Origin: Sagittula salina
GTDB lineage: Bacteria > Pseudomonadota > Alphaproteobacteria > Rhodobacterales > Rhodobacteraceae
DNA: 64,000 bases
NCBI RefSeq assembly: GCF_017813235.1
Contig: NZ_JAGISH010000003.1
Location: 109,571 to 173,570 of the forward strand
Direction of reading: 5' to 3'
Below the pieces are notes generated by a model that was not told where the DNA came from, did no database searches, and saw only the letters and a program-made list of their open reading frames with translations. This document shows positions 1 to 9,739 of the stretch, piece by piece. Numbering within the stretch: position 1 is the stretch's first letter; the number at the start of each line of letters is the position of its first letter. Position numbers and translations under genes: made by a program.

Positions 1-78
1 CCGGTCGGGAACATCCCGCCAGCCGAGGCCCAGCGCAACTTCTATGAAACGATCGAAGGAGTGAATATGGTCGCCTGA
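1..78 (+). CDS. IS3-family transposase (OrfB), C-terminal 25 residues, partial
   Basis: Frame 1 is open from the first base and reads PVGNIPPAEAQRNFYETIEG then VNMVA before a TGA stop. The PPAEAxxNFY pattern is typical of the very end of IS3-family OrfB integrases, downstream of the catalytic DDE domain. The DDE residues themselves are off the left edge, so activity cannot be judged. The element end and a decayed gene follow directly. Confidence 0.7.
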   Translation, partial: PVGNIPPAEAQRNFYETIEGVNMVA

Positions 79-117
79 AGCCAAGCAAACTGCCTCCGGC
101 AAACCCGGCGCGGTTCA
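1..117 (+). mobile_element. IS3-family insertion sequence, right end
   Basis: This is the last 117 bp of an insertion sequence whose left part lies outside the window. It holds the 3' end of the transposase gene, then a terminal stretch at about 91-117 whose complement begins TGAACCGCGCCGGG, the style of terminal inverted repeat I associate with IS3-family elements of Rhodobacteraceae. The open frame of the decayed neighbour gene stops exactly at base 118, so the element end is placed at 117. The left end and target duplication cannot be seen. Confidence 0.7.
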
Positions 118-871
118 ATTTGGCAGGCGTGTATTGCGCGAGCCAGGTGTCCACGTCACCCTGCTGGTCGGCCATGTCCTGCAGGGTGATCTCAAGGCTG
201 CGATTGCGGGGCTGGCGGGCCCGGGTCTCCCGCTCCTTCGGGTCGGAGATGTAGCCGTAATGAGCCAGGTCGACCGCCGTCAGCGGAGCATCGCGGGCGG
301 TCGCGGCACGGGTCTTCAGCGTTGCCGGGCCTTCGTCCCCGAGTGCGGGGGCCAGCGCCTCGACCGCGTGGTCGAACGCGCCGTAGCCATCCGCGACCAT
401 GGCTTCGAAAACGTCTTCAGCAAGCGCCTGCGCGTCAGGCGAGAGGTTTGGTGCGATCCGCCCCAGGGCCTCCATCGCGGCGCGCAAGCTATCGCCGATG
501 GTGCCCCAGCTGTCATCGGTACGCTCAAAGATACATTCGGCCAGGTGCAGCTGCGCCCGGAGCAGGTCGAATGCAAGGTTCGGCGCTTCGGGCGCGATGC
601 GGGCCTCTATCAGCTGAACGGTGCCGTCCAGTTCCTTGCCGAGCTTCTTCTGCGAGGTGCGCGAGATGAGCTGCAGCCCCGCCGGATCGAGGCAAACCTC
701 TTGCGGATGTCAGCGGCGACCGGCTCCGCCCCCTGGCCGGCAGCCAGCGCCATGCGAACCTACCGTTGCCGCGCCGCCTCGCCCTGGACGGCTTCGAGCA
801 GCAGGTCGGCCAGCGCTTCGGACCCCAGAGCCACCAGGGTCGGCCTTGTTCAGCGCCTTGCCCGCCATCTT
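118..871 (-). pseudogene. Decayed DUF6880-type protein gene, cut by an IS3-family element
   Basis: Reading leftward from ATG 871 gives MAGKALNKAD, after which the frame shifts. The next stretch contains an in-frame TAG just before VRMALAAGQGAEPVAADIRK, and a further shift occurs near base 690. From there one frame is open to base 118, including LAECIFERTDDSWG, FEAMVADGYGAFDHAVE and ITLQDMADQQGDVDTWLAQY, where it meets the end of the IS3 element. The whole resembles the DUF6880 family, whose function is unknown. At least two frameshifts, one stop and loss of the 3' end make it a pseudogene; a few sequencing errors could mimic some of these lesions but not the truncation. Confidence 0.7.
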
Positions 872-1011
872 GCGCCCCCTTTCAACCCTACGCCCGGGCG
901 ACTTCACACCAGGGTCAGCCGGAAATCAATATATGGAAAAGGCGCCCAATGGGCGCCCTACATGTTGAATTGATCCTGGCTTCGCGGGATCTTTGCCCCG
1001 ATGTACAACCG

Positions 1012-1323
1012 TCAGTGCGTCCAAGGGGCGCGGCGGTCGCTGGCGAAATTCTCCGCGTAGCCGCGTGCGCGGATGTTGGGCTTGCGCTTCTTTGGCTCCG
1101 TCACGACCGCGTCGATACCGTGATCCTTCGCATAGGCCAGCGCCGCCTCTTTCGTCTCGAACTGCAGGCGAACCTGACTCTGGGTGTCCGAGGACGAGGT
1201 CCACCCCATCAGCGGGTCGATCGCGCGCGGGCTTTCGGCCACGTAGTCGAGAACCCAGTGCTTTGTCTTGCCCTGCCCCGAGGACATCGCCGTACGGGCC
1301 GGCTGATAGATGCGTGCGCGCAT
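1012..1323 (-). CDS. Complex I accessory subunit, NDUFS4-like (ETC complex I subunit conserved region)
   Basis: The 103-aa protein starts [20 protein letters not shown], contains [20 protein letters not shown] and ends in a basic tail with [20 protein letters not shown]. This is the alphaproteobacterial homologue of the mitochondrial 18-kDa complex I subunit NDUFS4, a peripheral-arm protein that stabilises NADH:ubiquinone oxidoreductase. The start at 1323 is chosen because AAGGAGG lies just upstream; an in-frame ATG 24 codons earlier would lengthen the protein without homology support. It is transcribed away from uvrB and is not near a nuo operon in this window. Confidence 0.88.
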   Translation of the reverse strand: MRARIYQPARTAMSSGQGKTKHWVLDYVAESPRAIDPLMGWTSSSDTQSQVRLQFETKEAALAYAKDHGIDAVVTEPKKRKPNIRARGYAENFASDRRAPWTH

Positions 1324-1780
1324 GTCCAGACCTCCTTGAATCACCGGGGTTATCGGGGATTCCGCGCGCCAAGGCAACCGCGCATGCATGGCCAATTGTC
1401 ACGGCAGCGCCTCACAGAAGTAAGGCGCAAGCAGCGCCAAGGGTCAAAGCCCGTACCACGGGGAGCGAGGGGTGGGTAAGGTGGTACAAGGATCAGGCCA
1501 GCCGCTGCTTGCTGACCCAAGGCTATTGCGCAATTCAAATCTGGCAAGGCGCAAGCATTGGCATTTTTGGGCGGATTGCCGCCGCTGAAACGACAAGCAA
1601 TTGGCAGCGAACCGTTTTCGCCCGGCCCCCGTGTTTGCTCCATATACTCAAGTCGTGCCGATCTGCTCACGGCTTGCGCACTGCGTGAACGCCACCGCCC
1701 GCCCTTCCTGCCGAAAACCGTCAGGAACCGCCCTTGCATCCCGGCCCGGCCATGCCACATTCCCTCCGAAGGAGTCGCCG
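1324..1780. other. Intergenic region between divergent NDUFS4-like gene and uvrB
   Basis: These 457 bp must carry the promoters of both divergent genes. Open frames on both strands here are compositional and lack ribosome sites. I looked for the alphaproteobacterial SOS box (GAAC or GTTC pairs spaced by seven bases) near uvrB and did not find a convincing one. No tRNA or repeat was recognised. Confidence 0.5.
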
Positions 1781-3976
1781 ATGCACAACAACAATCCGCA
1801 GTCCATGCCCGTCCTGCACGCGGCCGCGCCCGACGTGCGCACACGCGAAAAGCTCGAGGGCGGGAAGCGGTTCACCATGCAAACGGAGTTCAAGCCCGCC
1901 GGCGACCAGCCCACCGCAATCGCGGAGTTGTCCACGGGCGTGCGAGAAGGCGAGCGCGATCAGGTTCTGCTCGGCGCCACCGGCACGGGCAAGACCTTCA
2001 CCATGGCGAAGGTCATCGAGGAAACCCAGCGGCCCGCAATCATCCTTGCCCCGAACAAAACACTGGCCGCGCAGCTATATGGCGAGTTCAAGAGCTTCTT
2101 CCCCGATAACGCGGTGGAATACTTCGTCTCCTATTACGACTACTACCAGCCCGAAGCCTACGTCGCGCGCTCTGACACCTATATCGAGAAAGAAAGCCAG
2201 ATCAACGAACAGATCGACCGGATGCGCCATTCCGCCACCCGGGCCCTCCTGGAACGGGACGACGTGATCATCGTGGCGTCGGTGTCCTGCATCTACGGCA
2301 TCGGGTCCGTGGAAACCTACGGCGCCATGACTCAGGACCTGTTCGTGGGGCAGGAATACGACCAGCGCAAGATCATGGCCGACCTGATCGCGCAGCAGTA
2401 CCGCCGCAACGATCAAGCGTTCCAGCGCGGGTCGTTCCGGGTGCGCGGCGACGTGCTGGAAATCTGGCCCGCGCACCTCGAAGACCGGGCGTGGCGGCTG
2501 TCCTTCTTCGGCGAGGAACTCGAAGGACTGACCGAATTCGACCCGCTCACCGGCGAAAAGACCGCCAGCTTCGATCGTATCCGCGTTTACGCCAATTCGC
2601 ACTACGTGACCCCGCGCCCGACGATGCAACAGGCCGTCATCTCCATCAAGAAGGAGCTGCGCCAGCGGCTCGACCAACTGGTTGGGGAAGGCAAGCTGTT
2701 GGAAGCGCAACGGCTGGAGCAACGCACCAACTTCGACATCGAGATGCTGGAGGCCACTGGTGTCTGCAACGGGATCGAGAATTACTCGCGTTACCTGACC
2801 GGCCGCGCGCCGGGCGAACCGCCGCCCACGCTGTTCGAATTCATCCCCGACAACGCCATCGTCTTTGCCGACGAAAGCCACGTCTCCGTCCCGCAGATCG
2901 GCGGCATGTACAAGGGCGACTACAGGCGCAAGTTCACGCTGGCTGAACACGGGTTCCGCCTGCCGTCCTGCATGGACAACCGCCCTCTGAAGTTCGAGGA
3001 ATGGGACGCGATGCGCCCGCAATCGGTCTTTGTCTCCGCCACGCCCGCCGCGTGGGAGCTGGAGCAATCCGGCGGCGTCTTCTCCGAACAGGTGATCCGC
3101 CCCACCGGCCTGCTTGATCCGCAGGTGGAAATCCGCCCCGTTGAGATGCAGGTGGACGACCTGCTGGACGAGATCCGCAGGGTCGCGGCGCAGGGCTTCC
3201 GAACGCTCGCTACCGTGCTGACCAAGCGCATGGCCGAAGACCTTACGGAATACCTGCACGAACAGGGCATCCGCGTCCGCTACATGCACTCAGACATCGA
3301 CACGATCGAACGCATCGAAATCCTGCGCGATCTGCGGCTTGGGGCTTTCGATGTTCTGGTGGGCATCAACCTGCTGCGCGAGGGCCTGGACATCCCGGAA
3401 TGCGGGCTGGTCGCCATTCTGGACGCGGACAAGGAGGGTTTCCTGCGCTCCGAAACCTCGCTGATCCAGACCATCGGCCGCGCGGCGCGGAACGCCGAGG
3501 GCCGCGTCATCATGTACGCCGACCGCATCACCGGCTCCATGGAGCGCGCCATCGACGAAACCAACCGCCGCCGCGAAAAGCAGATGGCCTACAACGTCGA
3601 ACACGGCATCACTCCGGAAACGGTGAAAAAGAACGTCGATGACATTCTCGCGGGCCTCTATCAGGGCGACACCGACCAATCCCGCGTCACGACAAAAATC
3701 GACCCGAAACTTCAGGGTTCCAACATCCAGGCCGTGCTTGAGGGGCTGCGCACCGACATGCGCAAGGCCGCCGAGAACCTCGAGTTCGAAGAGGCCGCCC
3801 GCCTGCGCGACGAAGTCAAGCGGCTGGAGGCGGTGGAACTGGCCGTATCCGACGACCCCCTTGCGCGACAACAAGCCGTTGAACGGGCATCCGAGGCTGC
3901 CGTAAAGGCGCGAGGCCGGTCGACGGCCGGCAAGCCGGGTCAGCGGGGCGGGAACGTGAAGCGGCGGAAGCGGTGA
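1781..3976 (+). CDS. uvrB: UvrABC system protein B (excision repair)
   Basis: This 731-aa protein is the DNA-damage recognition helicase subunit that receives DNA from UvrA and loads the UvrC nuclease. The Walker A motif GATGTGKT is at residues 65-72, the beta-hairpin region [11 protein letters not shown] near 117-127, a DESH helicase box follows, and the QTIGRAARN motif VI is present. The C-terminal UVR motif ([17 protein letters not shown]) that contacts UvrC is intact. The start has GAAGGAG eight bases upstream; the family core begins near residue 33 ([12 protein letters not shown]), so the protein carries a modest N-terminal extension. It appears monocistronic. Confidence 0.98.
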   Translation: MHNNNPQSMPVLHAAAPDVRTREKLEGGKRFTMQTEFKPAGDQPTAIAELSTGVREGERDQVLLGATGTGKTFTMAKVIEETQRPAIILAPNKTLAAQLYGEFKSFFPDNAVEYFVSYYDYYQPEAYVARSDTYIEKESQINEQIDRMRHSATRALLERDDVIIVASVSCIYGIGSVETYGAMTQDLFVGQEYDQRKIMADLIAQQYRRNDQAFQRGSFRVRGDVLEIWPAHLEDRAWRLSFFGEELEGLTEFDPLTGEKTASFDRIRVYANSHYVTPRPTMQQAVISIKKELRQRLDQLVGEGKLLEAQRLEQRTNFDIEMLEATGVCNGIENYSRYLTGRAPGEPPPTLFEFIPDNAIVFADESHVSVPQIGGMYKGDYRRKFTLAEHGFRLPSCMDNRPLKFEEWDAMRPQSVFVSATPAAWELEQSGGVFSEQVIRPTGLLDPQVEIRPVEMQVDDLLDEIRRVAAQGFRTLATVLTKRMAEDLTEYLHEQGIRVRYMHSDIDTIERIEILRDLRLGAFDVLVGINLLREGLDIPECGLVAILDADKEGFLRSETSLIQTIGRAARNAEGRVIMYADRITGSMERAIDETNRRREKQMAYNVEHGITPETVKKNVDDILAGLYQGDTDQSRVTTKIDPKLQGSNIQAVLEGLRTDMRKAAENLEFEEAARLRDEVKRLEAVELAVSDDPLARQQAVERASEAAVKARGRSTAGKPGQRGGNVKRRKR

Positions 3977-4418
3977 TGGCCGGACCGGGAACAGGGTTCG
4001 GATAAGCCGAAAACTCAGACGCCATCTGGGCGCAGGACGTCGTATCGGGGCAATCGTCACCAAGGGTTTTCGTGCAAGCGAATTGATCCCGCACGTGGGC
4101 CAGTTTCATTCGGTCGATCCGGCCTGCACCTTCTCGGCTTGATCGACAGTACAGGTATGAAGGCCCCTTGGGGTCGTTGAACTCCGCTCTGTATCGCATC
4201 GCGGATATGCCGCGGTGATGGCTGGTTGCGCCGCACTGCATTCATCCGTAAAATACCAATGGGGACAGACGCCTGCGCCATGAGGCCAGTCCGGCGGGGT
4301 TCGCTGGCTTATGAGCCCGATTGCAGCCGGGCGAGGGATGTTATGATCAGCCAGATGCCAACTTTGGTCAATGCAGCCATGCTCCGGGCGCCAATCCGGC
4401 TTGCCGTCACCTCAGCGG
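3977..4418. other. Intergenic region upstream of the Mla operon
   Basis: This 442-bp gap follows uvrB. The only structure I can support is a candidate promoter near 4226-4254. Short open frames on both strands show no ribosome site or recognisable product. Confidence 0.5.
4226..4254 (+). promoter_or_regulatory. Candidate sigma-70-type promoter for the Mla operon
   Basis: TTGCGC (4226-4231) is followed by a 17-base spacer and TAAAAT (4249-4254). The spacing is ideal and the -10 box differs from TATAAT at one position. Transcription would begin near 4261, about 160 bases before the permease start. Pattern match only. Confidence 0.35.
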
Positions 4419-5564
4419 ATGATCTCTGACCTGGGGCGCGGGCCCGACCCGGTGCGCGCTGGTCAGCCCAAACCCATCGACCCTGTGAACTTGCGGCTGT
4501 CGGGCCGGTTGGTTGTCGCCAGGCTGGAAGAGGCCCGCGCGCAATTCCCGGCAACGGCAACAGCCGCTGACATCAGTCTCGACCTGTCGGCGGTCGAGGC
4601 CCTGGATACGGCCGGGGCATGGCTGATCATCGACACGCAAACCGCCATCCAGGACCGTGGCGGGCACTGTGATATTGTCGGCGCATCGGCGCCCCACCGC
4701 GAATTGCTGGACGTCGTCCGGCAAAGCATCCCCGCCAGAGCCACACTGGAAAAGCCGCGCCACAGCTTTGTCGATTGGGTCGAGATGATCGGCGCCAAGA
4801 CGTGGCATGGCATTCTCGGGCTGGTGGAAATCGTCGGGTTTCTCGGGGCGGTCGTGGCGTCCTTGGCGTTTGTCATGGTGCATCCCAGCCGACTGCGGCT
4901 GACCTCGCTTGTGCATCACATGCAGCAGATAGGGCTGAACGCCATTCCCATCGTGTCACTCATGGCGTTCCTGATCGGCGTCGTCATGGCCTTTCAGGGC
5001 GCCGTACAGTTGCGGCAATTCGGAGCAGAGGTATTTGTCGTCGACCTGATCGCGATCTCTGTCCTGCGCGAACTGGGCATCCTTCTTACGGCTATCATTG
5101 TCGCGGGGCGCTCCGGCGCGGCCTTTACCGCGGCAATCGGGTCGATGAAGATGCGCGAAGAAATCGATGCCATGCGGACATTGGGTCTGGATCCGATTGA
5201 GGTGCTGGTCCTGCCGCGCGTTCTGGCATTGATCGTGGTGCTGCCGTTGCTGGGCTTCGTGGCGGATGTCATGGGCCTGTTGGGCGGGGCCATCATGTCG
5301 TGGATCGAGCTGGGGGTGTCTCCCGGCATGTTCCAGACGCGGCTGTATGATTCCGTCGGCGCCTGGCATTATGCCGTCGGGCTGATCAAGGCGCCGTTCT
5401 TTGCCGTCATCATCGGGATCGTCGGCAGCTACGAAGGCATGAAGGTCGGCGGCGACGCGGAATCCCTGGGCAAGCTGACTTCGACTTCGGTGGTGCTGTC
5501 GATCTTCCTCGTCATCGTGGCGGACGCCCTGTTTTCGGTCTTTTTCGCCGTGGTCGGTGTCTGA
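4419..5564 (+). CDS. mlaE: Mla-type lipid ABC transporter permease with fused STAS domain
   Basis: About 381 aa. The first ~110 residues form a STAS-like domain (LSAVEALDTAGAWLIIDTQ) that in E. coli is the separate protein MlaB. The rest is an MlaE permease with about five membrane segments and the conserved stretch VAGRSGAAFTAAIGSMKMRE. With the MlaF ATPase and an MCE protein it should move phospholipids between the two membranes. The ATG at 4419 lacks a clear ribosome site; an in-frame ATG at 4371 is the alternative. The stop codon overlaps the ATPase start in TGATG, indicating translational coupling. Confidence 0.9.
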   Translation: MISDLGRGPDPVRAGQPKPIDPVNLRLSGRLVVARLEEARAQFPATATAADISLDLSAVEALDTAGAWLIIDTQTAIQDRGGHCDIVGASAPHRELLDVVRQSIPARATLEKPRHSFVDWVEMIGAKTWHGILGLVEIVGFLGAVVASLAFVMVHPSRLRLTSLVHHMQQIGLNAIPIVSLMAFLIGVVMAFQGAVQLRQFGAEVFVVDLIAISVLRELGILLTAIIVAGRSGAAFTAAIGSMKMREEIDAMRTLGLDPIEVLVLPRVLALIVVLPLLGFVADVMGLLGGAIMSWIELGVSPGMFQTRLYDSVGAWHYAVGLIKAPFFAVIIGIVGSYEGMKVGGDAESLGKLTSTSVVLSIFLVIVADALFSVFFAVVGV

Positions 5565-6388
5565 TGCGGGAACCGCGCGATGCCATCATTCAGGTCCGCG
5601 GGCTGCGCACGCAGTTCGGCACACATGTCGTCCATGAGGGACTGGACCTGGACGTCTATCGCGGTGAGGTGCTGGGCATCGTCGGCGGATCGGGTACGGG
5701 GAAATCCGTCCTGCTGCGGGCCATCGTCGGGCTGGTGCATCCCAGCGCGGGCAGCATCGAGGTCTTTGGCACCGACCTGCTGAACGCCTCGGCTGAGACC
5801 CGGCAAGGCATCGGGCGGCGATGGGGCGTGATGTTTCAGGACGGGGCGCTGTTTTCTTCGCTGACGGTGCGCGAAAACGTCGAGGTCCCGATGCGCGAGC
5901 AGACGGATCTGCCTGCCAAGACCCGCCGCGCGCTGGCGGAGCTCAAGATTTCGATGGTCGGCTTGCCGCCGCTGGCGTGTGACAAGTATCCGTCGGAACT
6001 GTCTGGCGGGATGCGCAAGCGCGCGGGGCTGGCCCGGGCGCTGGCGCTCGACCCGGAGATTGTTTTCCTGGACGAGCCTACGGCCGGGCTGGACCCGATC
6101 AGCGCCTCTGCCTTTGACGCGCTGATCAAGAAGCTTCAGACCACGATGGGTCTGACGGTGTTCATGGTGACCCACGATCTGGACAGCCTGCATGCGATCT
6201 GTGACCGAATTGCCGCCCTTGCGGAAAAGAGGGTTCTGGCAACCGGCACGATGAAGGACATGTTGAAGGTAGAACATCCCTGGATGCAGGAGTATTTCCA
6301 CGGTCCCAGGGCGCGGGCCGCGGGGCTTGGGACGGACAGATCGGGAACTGAGGGACCGGGGACCGACCGGCCGGGGCTGGGGGGCTGA
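5564..6388 (+). CDS. mlaF: Mla-type lipid ABC transporter ATP-binding protein
   Basis: A 274-aa ABC ATPase. Walker A GGSGTGKS is at residues 41-48, the signature LSGGMRKR follows, and Walker B reads IVFLDEPTAGLDP; all catalytic motifs are present. The MRKR signature variant is typical of MlaF-type ATPases. It powers the STAS-permease encoded immediately upstream. The C-terminal ~25 residues are an unusual Gly/Thr/Asp/Arg-rich tail with GTDR repeated at a short interval, probably disordered. Confidence 0.93.
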   Translation: MREPRDAIIQVRGLRTQFGTHVVHEGLDLDVYRGEVLGIVGGSGTGKSVLLRAIVGLVHPSAGSIEVFGTDLLNASAETRQGIGRRWGVMFQDGALFSSLTVRENVEVPMREQTDLPAKTRRALAELKISMVGLPPLACDKYPSELSGGMRKRAGLARALALDPEIVFLDEPTAGLDPISASAFDALIKKLQTTMGLTVFMVTHDLDSLHAICDRIAALAEKRVLATGTMKDMLKVEHPWMQEYFHGPRARAAGLGTDRSGTEGPGTDRPGLGG

Positions 6389-6394
6389 ATACGG

Positions 6395-8137
6395 ATGGAG
6401 ACCAAGGCCAATTTCGTGCTGATCGGCACCGTCACCCTGGCTGGCATCCTGGGGGCACTGGGCCTGTTGGTCTGGTTCGCCAAGGTCGAGATCGACCGTC
6501 AGTATGCTGTCTACGAAGTCCTGTTCGAGGATGTCTCGGGGCTGGGGATGGCAGCGGACGTGCGTTACAACGGTCTGGCGGTCGGCAAGGTCATCGGGCT
6601 GGATCTGGACCAGACCGACCCCAGCAAGGTGCGGGTGCAGATCGAAGTCGCCGCAACCACACCGGTCAAGACCGACACGACCGCGCAACTGAATTCTCTG
6701 GGTGTGACGGGGGTGGGCTATGTTGCCCTTGACGGGGGCAGCCCCGCCGCGCCGCTGCTGCGCGATCCCGACGACCCGACTGCGGTCAAACTGATCCCGT
6801 CGGAACGCTCTGTGGTTCAGGCGCTGACCGAAGACGCCCCTGACCTGATGGCCGAGGCGGTCGCCGCGATCAGGGAAGTCCGCACCTTTCTGGGGGCCGA
6901 GAACCAGCAATCGGTGGCCAACGTTCTGAAAAACCTCGAAAGCGCGTCAGGGCAGCTTGAAACGGCGCTCAGCGACTTTTCGGACATTTCCCGAACCGTC
7001 TCGGATGGCGTCAGCGAAATTTCCAAGTTCACGGGGCGGTTGGATGACATCGGAAACTCGGTGGAGACGACGCTTGTGTCGATCACCGAAACGCTGGACG
7101 TCGCCAGATCGGCCATCGCCAATGTCGAGCCCACGTTCCAGTCCGCGACGGCGGCGTTCAACACGGCCGAGGCGACCCTTGGCGACGTGGACGCGTTCGT
7201 GCAGACCCGTGTCCCGCAGATCGCCGACGATCTGACGACGGCCATCCAGTCCGTCGAGACCGCCACGAACGACCTGCGCCCACGGCTGGACGAGGTGCTT
7301 GCCCAGTTCGGCGGCACGGCCGAGGCCGCGACGAAACGCTTTGCCGAGCTTGAAGCAACGATTGCCGATCTGGATGTGACCCTTGCGGATGCGCGCGCAT
7401 CCTTTGCCGCGATCGAAGCGGCCTCCGACGATTTCCAGACGCTGGTGAACGGCGAAGGCACGGCGCTGGTGACCGACGCCCGCGCGACATTGACCACGGT
7501 GAACGAGGCCTTCGCCGGCGTGGACAAGATGCTGAAGGACGACATCCCGGCCGTTGTTGCGGACATCCGCACGGCTGTCACCTCGGCGACCGAGGTGATC
7601 AACGAGGTCTCGACCGATGTCACGGCGTTCACGAAGCGCCTCGACCCGCTGGCGCTCAGCGGCGAGGAAACGCTGAAGGCGGCGACGCGGACCCTGCAAA
7701 ACGCGGATCAGACCCTTGCCAACCTCGACCAGGCCCTGACGACCACAGAGACGACGCTGGACGCCGCCAAGGGCGCGTTTGCCAAGGCCGACACGGTGTT
7801 GTCCACCGATCTCGGGCCCGCGATTGCCGATATCCGCATCGCGGCAGGTCAGATCGAGGAGACAATGAACCAGTTGGCCGGGGACATCCCCGCCATCGCC
7901 ACCGACCTGCGCGAGGCCGCGTCGCGCACGCTCAAGGTGGTCGAAAACATCGAAACCACGGTGAACGCCAGCGCGCCGCCGCTGCAGGACTTTGCCCGCA
8001 ACGGCTTGCCGGAGTTCACCAAATTCGCCCGGGAGGCCCAGCAACTGGTCCTTCGGCTGGAACAGGTGGCCAAGAAGCTGGATCGGGACCCCGCCCGGTT
8101 CTTCTTTGGCAACAACATCCCGGAATTCAGGAGATAG
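6395..8137 (+). CDS. mlaD: MCE-domain (MlaD-like) lipid-binding protein, long form
   Basis: A 580-aa periplasmic protein anchored by one N-terminal membrane helix (about residues 8-28) and carrying one MCE domain (about 38-118, including DVSGLGMAADVRYNGLAVGK). The remaining ~450 residues are predicted almost entirely helical, with repeated Ala/Thr/Asp-rich heptad-like segments such as TEVINEVSTDVTAFTKRLDP. E. coli MlaD is about 183 aa, so this is a long version that could form an extended helical tunnel or needle, as in PqiB-type proteins. It starts six bases after the ATPase gene. Confidence 0.9.
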   Translation: METKANFVLIGTVTLAGILGALGLLVWFAKVEIDRQYAVYEVLFEDVSGLGMAADVRYNGLAVGKVIGLDLDQTDPSKVRVQIEVAATTPVKTDTTAQLNSLGVTGVGYVALDGGSPAAPLLRDPDDPTAVKLIPSERSVVQALTEDAPDLMAEAVAAIREVRTFLGAENQQSVANVLKNLESASGQLETALSDFSDISRTVSDGVSEISKFTGRLDDIGNSVETTLVSITETLDVARSAIANVEPTFQSATAAFNTAEATLGDVDAFVQTRVPQIADDLTTAIQSVETATNDLRPRLDEVLAQFGGTAEAATKRFAELEATIADLDVTLADARASFAAIEAASDDFQTLVNGEGTALVTDARATLTTVNEAFAGVDKMLKDDIPAVVADIRTAVTSATEVINEVSTDVTAFTKRLDPLALSGEETLKAATRTLQNADQTLANLDQALTTTETTLDAAKGAFAKADTVLSTDLGPAIADIRIAAGQIEETMNQLAGDIPAIATDLREAASRTLKVVENIETTVNASAPPLQDFARNGLPEFTKFAREAQQLVLRLEQVAKKLDRDPARFFFGNNIPEFRR

Positions 8138-8143
8138 GCAGAC

Positions 8144-8767
8144 ATGACACTTCGTATCGCATTGCGACGGGCGGCTCTGACGCTTGGGCTGGCCGCGATG
8201 GCCGGGTGTTCGGCCATTTCCAGCATCCAGTCGGCGTCGACGCCGCTGGGCACCTATGAGCTCAGCCCGCTGCCTGCGGTTTCAGACGGAACACGGCGGG
8301 GCCGACATCATCTGGAGGTCGCGATGCCGACCGCCACGGGGGCGCTGACAAGTGACCGCATCGTGATCAAACCGACGCCGCTGGAGCTGCAGACGCTGCC
8401 GGATGCGCGTTGGGTCAATGACGCGGCGGCGCATTTCCAGTTGCTGCTGGTGCGGTCGCTGGCGAATTCGGGACGGTTTTCGCTGGTCACCAGCGCCGGG
8501 TCGGGGCCGTCGCCGGACTATGTGCTGATGACGGATCTGCAGGCGTTCCAGGCCGAGGTCGTCGGCGACAAGGTGCGGGTTGTCATCCGGTCGACCATGA
8601 CCGTGCTGCGCGACAGTGATGGCGCGATCGTCGCCTCGCGCAGCTTCAGCAGCTACGTGCCGGTGGCCGACACATCCGCAGAGCTTGTCGTCGGTGCGTT
8701 TGACGCGGCCATGACCCGGCAACTGACGGAAATGGTCGACTGGCTGGCCGATACGCGGGGCCTGTAG
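8144..8767 (+). CDS. ABC-type transport auxiliary lipoprotein (PqiC/DUF330-like)
   Basis: A 207-aa lipoprotein: residues 1-21 form a signal peptide with two arginines, and the sequence around LAAMAGC places the lipidated cysteine at residue 22. The body matches auxiliary lipoproteins found with MCE transporters, which sit in the outer membrane as the receiving partner. It starts only six bases after the MCE gene and closes the four-gene operon. E. coli mlaC and mlaA equivalents are not in this cluster. Confidence 0.85.
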   Translation: MTLRIALRRAALTLGLAAMAGCSAISSIQSASTPLGTYELSPLPAVSDGTRRGRHHLEVAMPTATGALTSDRIVIKPTPLELQTLPDARWVNDAAAHFQLLLVRSLANSGRFSLVTSAGSGPSPDYVLMTDLQAFQAEVVGDKVRVVIRSTMTVLRDSDGAIVASRSFSSYVPVADTSAELVVGAFDAAMTRQLTEMVDWLADTRGL

Positions 8768-8942
8768 TCACACGGTCCGCCGCCCCGGATGTCCATTCAC
8801 GTTGCCTTCAGATCGCGGCAAAGCCGCTGAAACTGTATTTGCATCGGCGGGCGGGGCATGACCTGCGCTTCAGGAAATAGCATCTTCTGTTTCTGAATCT
8901 CCTCAGCCATCCTCCCGAGAAAATTCCACGTCCGCATCCTCC

Positions 8943-8950
8943 TGAAATCA
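8943..8950. repeat. Target-site duplication, left copy
   Basis: TGAAATCA lies immediately outside the left IS66 end and is identical to the copy immediately outside the right end. Eight base pairs is the duplication length expected for this family. Confidence 0.9.
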
Positions 8951-9375
8951 GTAACCGCCCGGTTGTCACCGCGGATCGGTGCGGCGGCGTCCAGTTCCAT
9001 GGAAGCGGTTCGCCGAGCCGGTTGATCTTGTGATCATGGACGCGGTCGAGGATGTCGGGGAGCCAGGCTTGCGGATCGATCCCGTTCATCTTGGCTGTCT
9101 CGATGAGGGTCATCGCCCGGGAGAGCGTTTCGCCACCGCTGTCGGCGCCCGCGAAAAGTCGGTTCTTCCGCCCGATGCCAATCGGTCGCATGGCGCGCTC
9201 GGCCGGGTTGCCGATGCCGACGCGGCCATCTTCGAGAAAGAGTTCGAAGGACGGCGAGCGGCTGAGACCGTAGCGGAAGGCCTTGGCGAGATCCCCCTTG
9301 CCCGGAATGCGCTGCAGCTGGGCTTCGGCCCATGTCTTGAAGGTATCGACCATGGGGCGGGAGTGCTTCGCGCGT
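8951..9375 (-). pseudogene. IS66 TnpC transposase, C-terminal remnant
   Basis: The readable frame begins around KHSRPMVDTFKTWAEAQL and includes NPAERAMRPIGIGRKNRLFA and LIETAKMNGIDPQAW, all typical of the last third of IS66 TnpC. The C-terminal motif DHKINRLGEPLPWNW is present, but the frame has no stop of its own and reads out through the IS end to about 8808. The N-terminal zinc-finger and most of the DDE domain are deleted; the right boundary is approximate. Confidence 0.8.
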
Positions 9376-9474
9376 GGCTGCGCTCAGTTCGGCCGGTTGG
9401 CCAGCGATTTCGGAAAAAAGGGCGCCGAAATCCACCGGCAGGAACACCGTACCGTGGTCCGGGGACCACAGGCC

Positions 9475-9642
9475 CTATTTCTTCAGGTCACGCGACCGGC
9501 CATAGATCAGACACCGTGTAATCTCGTGACGCTGGGCGACCTGCGTCACCGAGGCCCCGCCGACGCCGACCTCCAGCGCGATCTTGAGCTTCTCATCGTC
9601 ATTCCAGCGGCGACGTTCGACACCCAGAACCTCGCCCAGCAT
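9475..9642 (-). pseudogene. IS66 TnpA (Orf1, helix-turn-helix) remnant
   Basis: ATG 9642 opens MLGEVLGVERRRWNDDEKLK and continues through GASVTQVAQRHEITR, the helix-turn-helix of IS66 TnpA. An in-frame TAG at 9475-9477 stops it at DLKK. Beyond the stop the same frame continues as GLWSPDHGTVFLPVDFG, consistent with normal TnpA sequence, so the stop looks like a disabling mutation. The frame is lost near 9375 where the TnpC remnant begins. Confidence 0.75.
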
Positions 9643-9739
9643 GGCCCCTCCCGATAAACACGTCGCCAACGACATCGTTACGCGCGTGTCTCGACTCGGC
9701 GGACCTCTGTCAGGCAGGCGGTCTCAAACAGGCGGTTAC

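Larger units (their letters stand above)
8951..9739 (-). mobile_element. Deleted IS66-family element (789 bp, non-autonomous)
   Basis: Both ends begin GTAACCGCC when read inward and match at about 18 of 22 positions. The ends are flanked by a perfect 8-bp direct repeat, as IS66-family transposition produces. Inside, on the minus strand, a TnpA remnant runs into the C-terminal part of the TnpC transposase; TnpB and most of TnpC are missing, including much of the catalytic core. Full IS66 elements are about 2.5 kb, so roughly 1.7 kb has been lost internally. The ends could still be mobilised in trans by a complete relative. Confidence 0.88.

Noticed and set aside
1400..1780. Possible SOS (LexA) box upstream of uvrB
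   Set aside because: GAAC and GTTC words occur but not in the seven-base-spaced pairs of the alphaproteobacterial consensus.
4226..4429. 67-codon ORF before the Mla operon
   Set aside because: No ribosome site, overlaps the candidate promoter and runs into the permease start in another frame.
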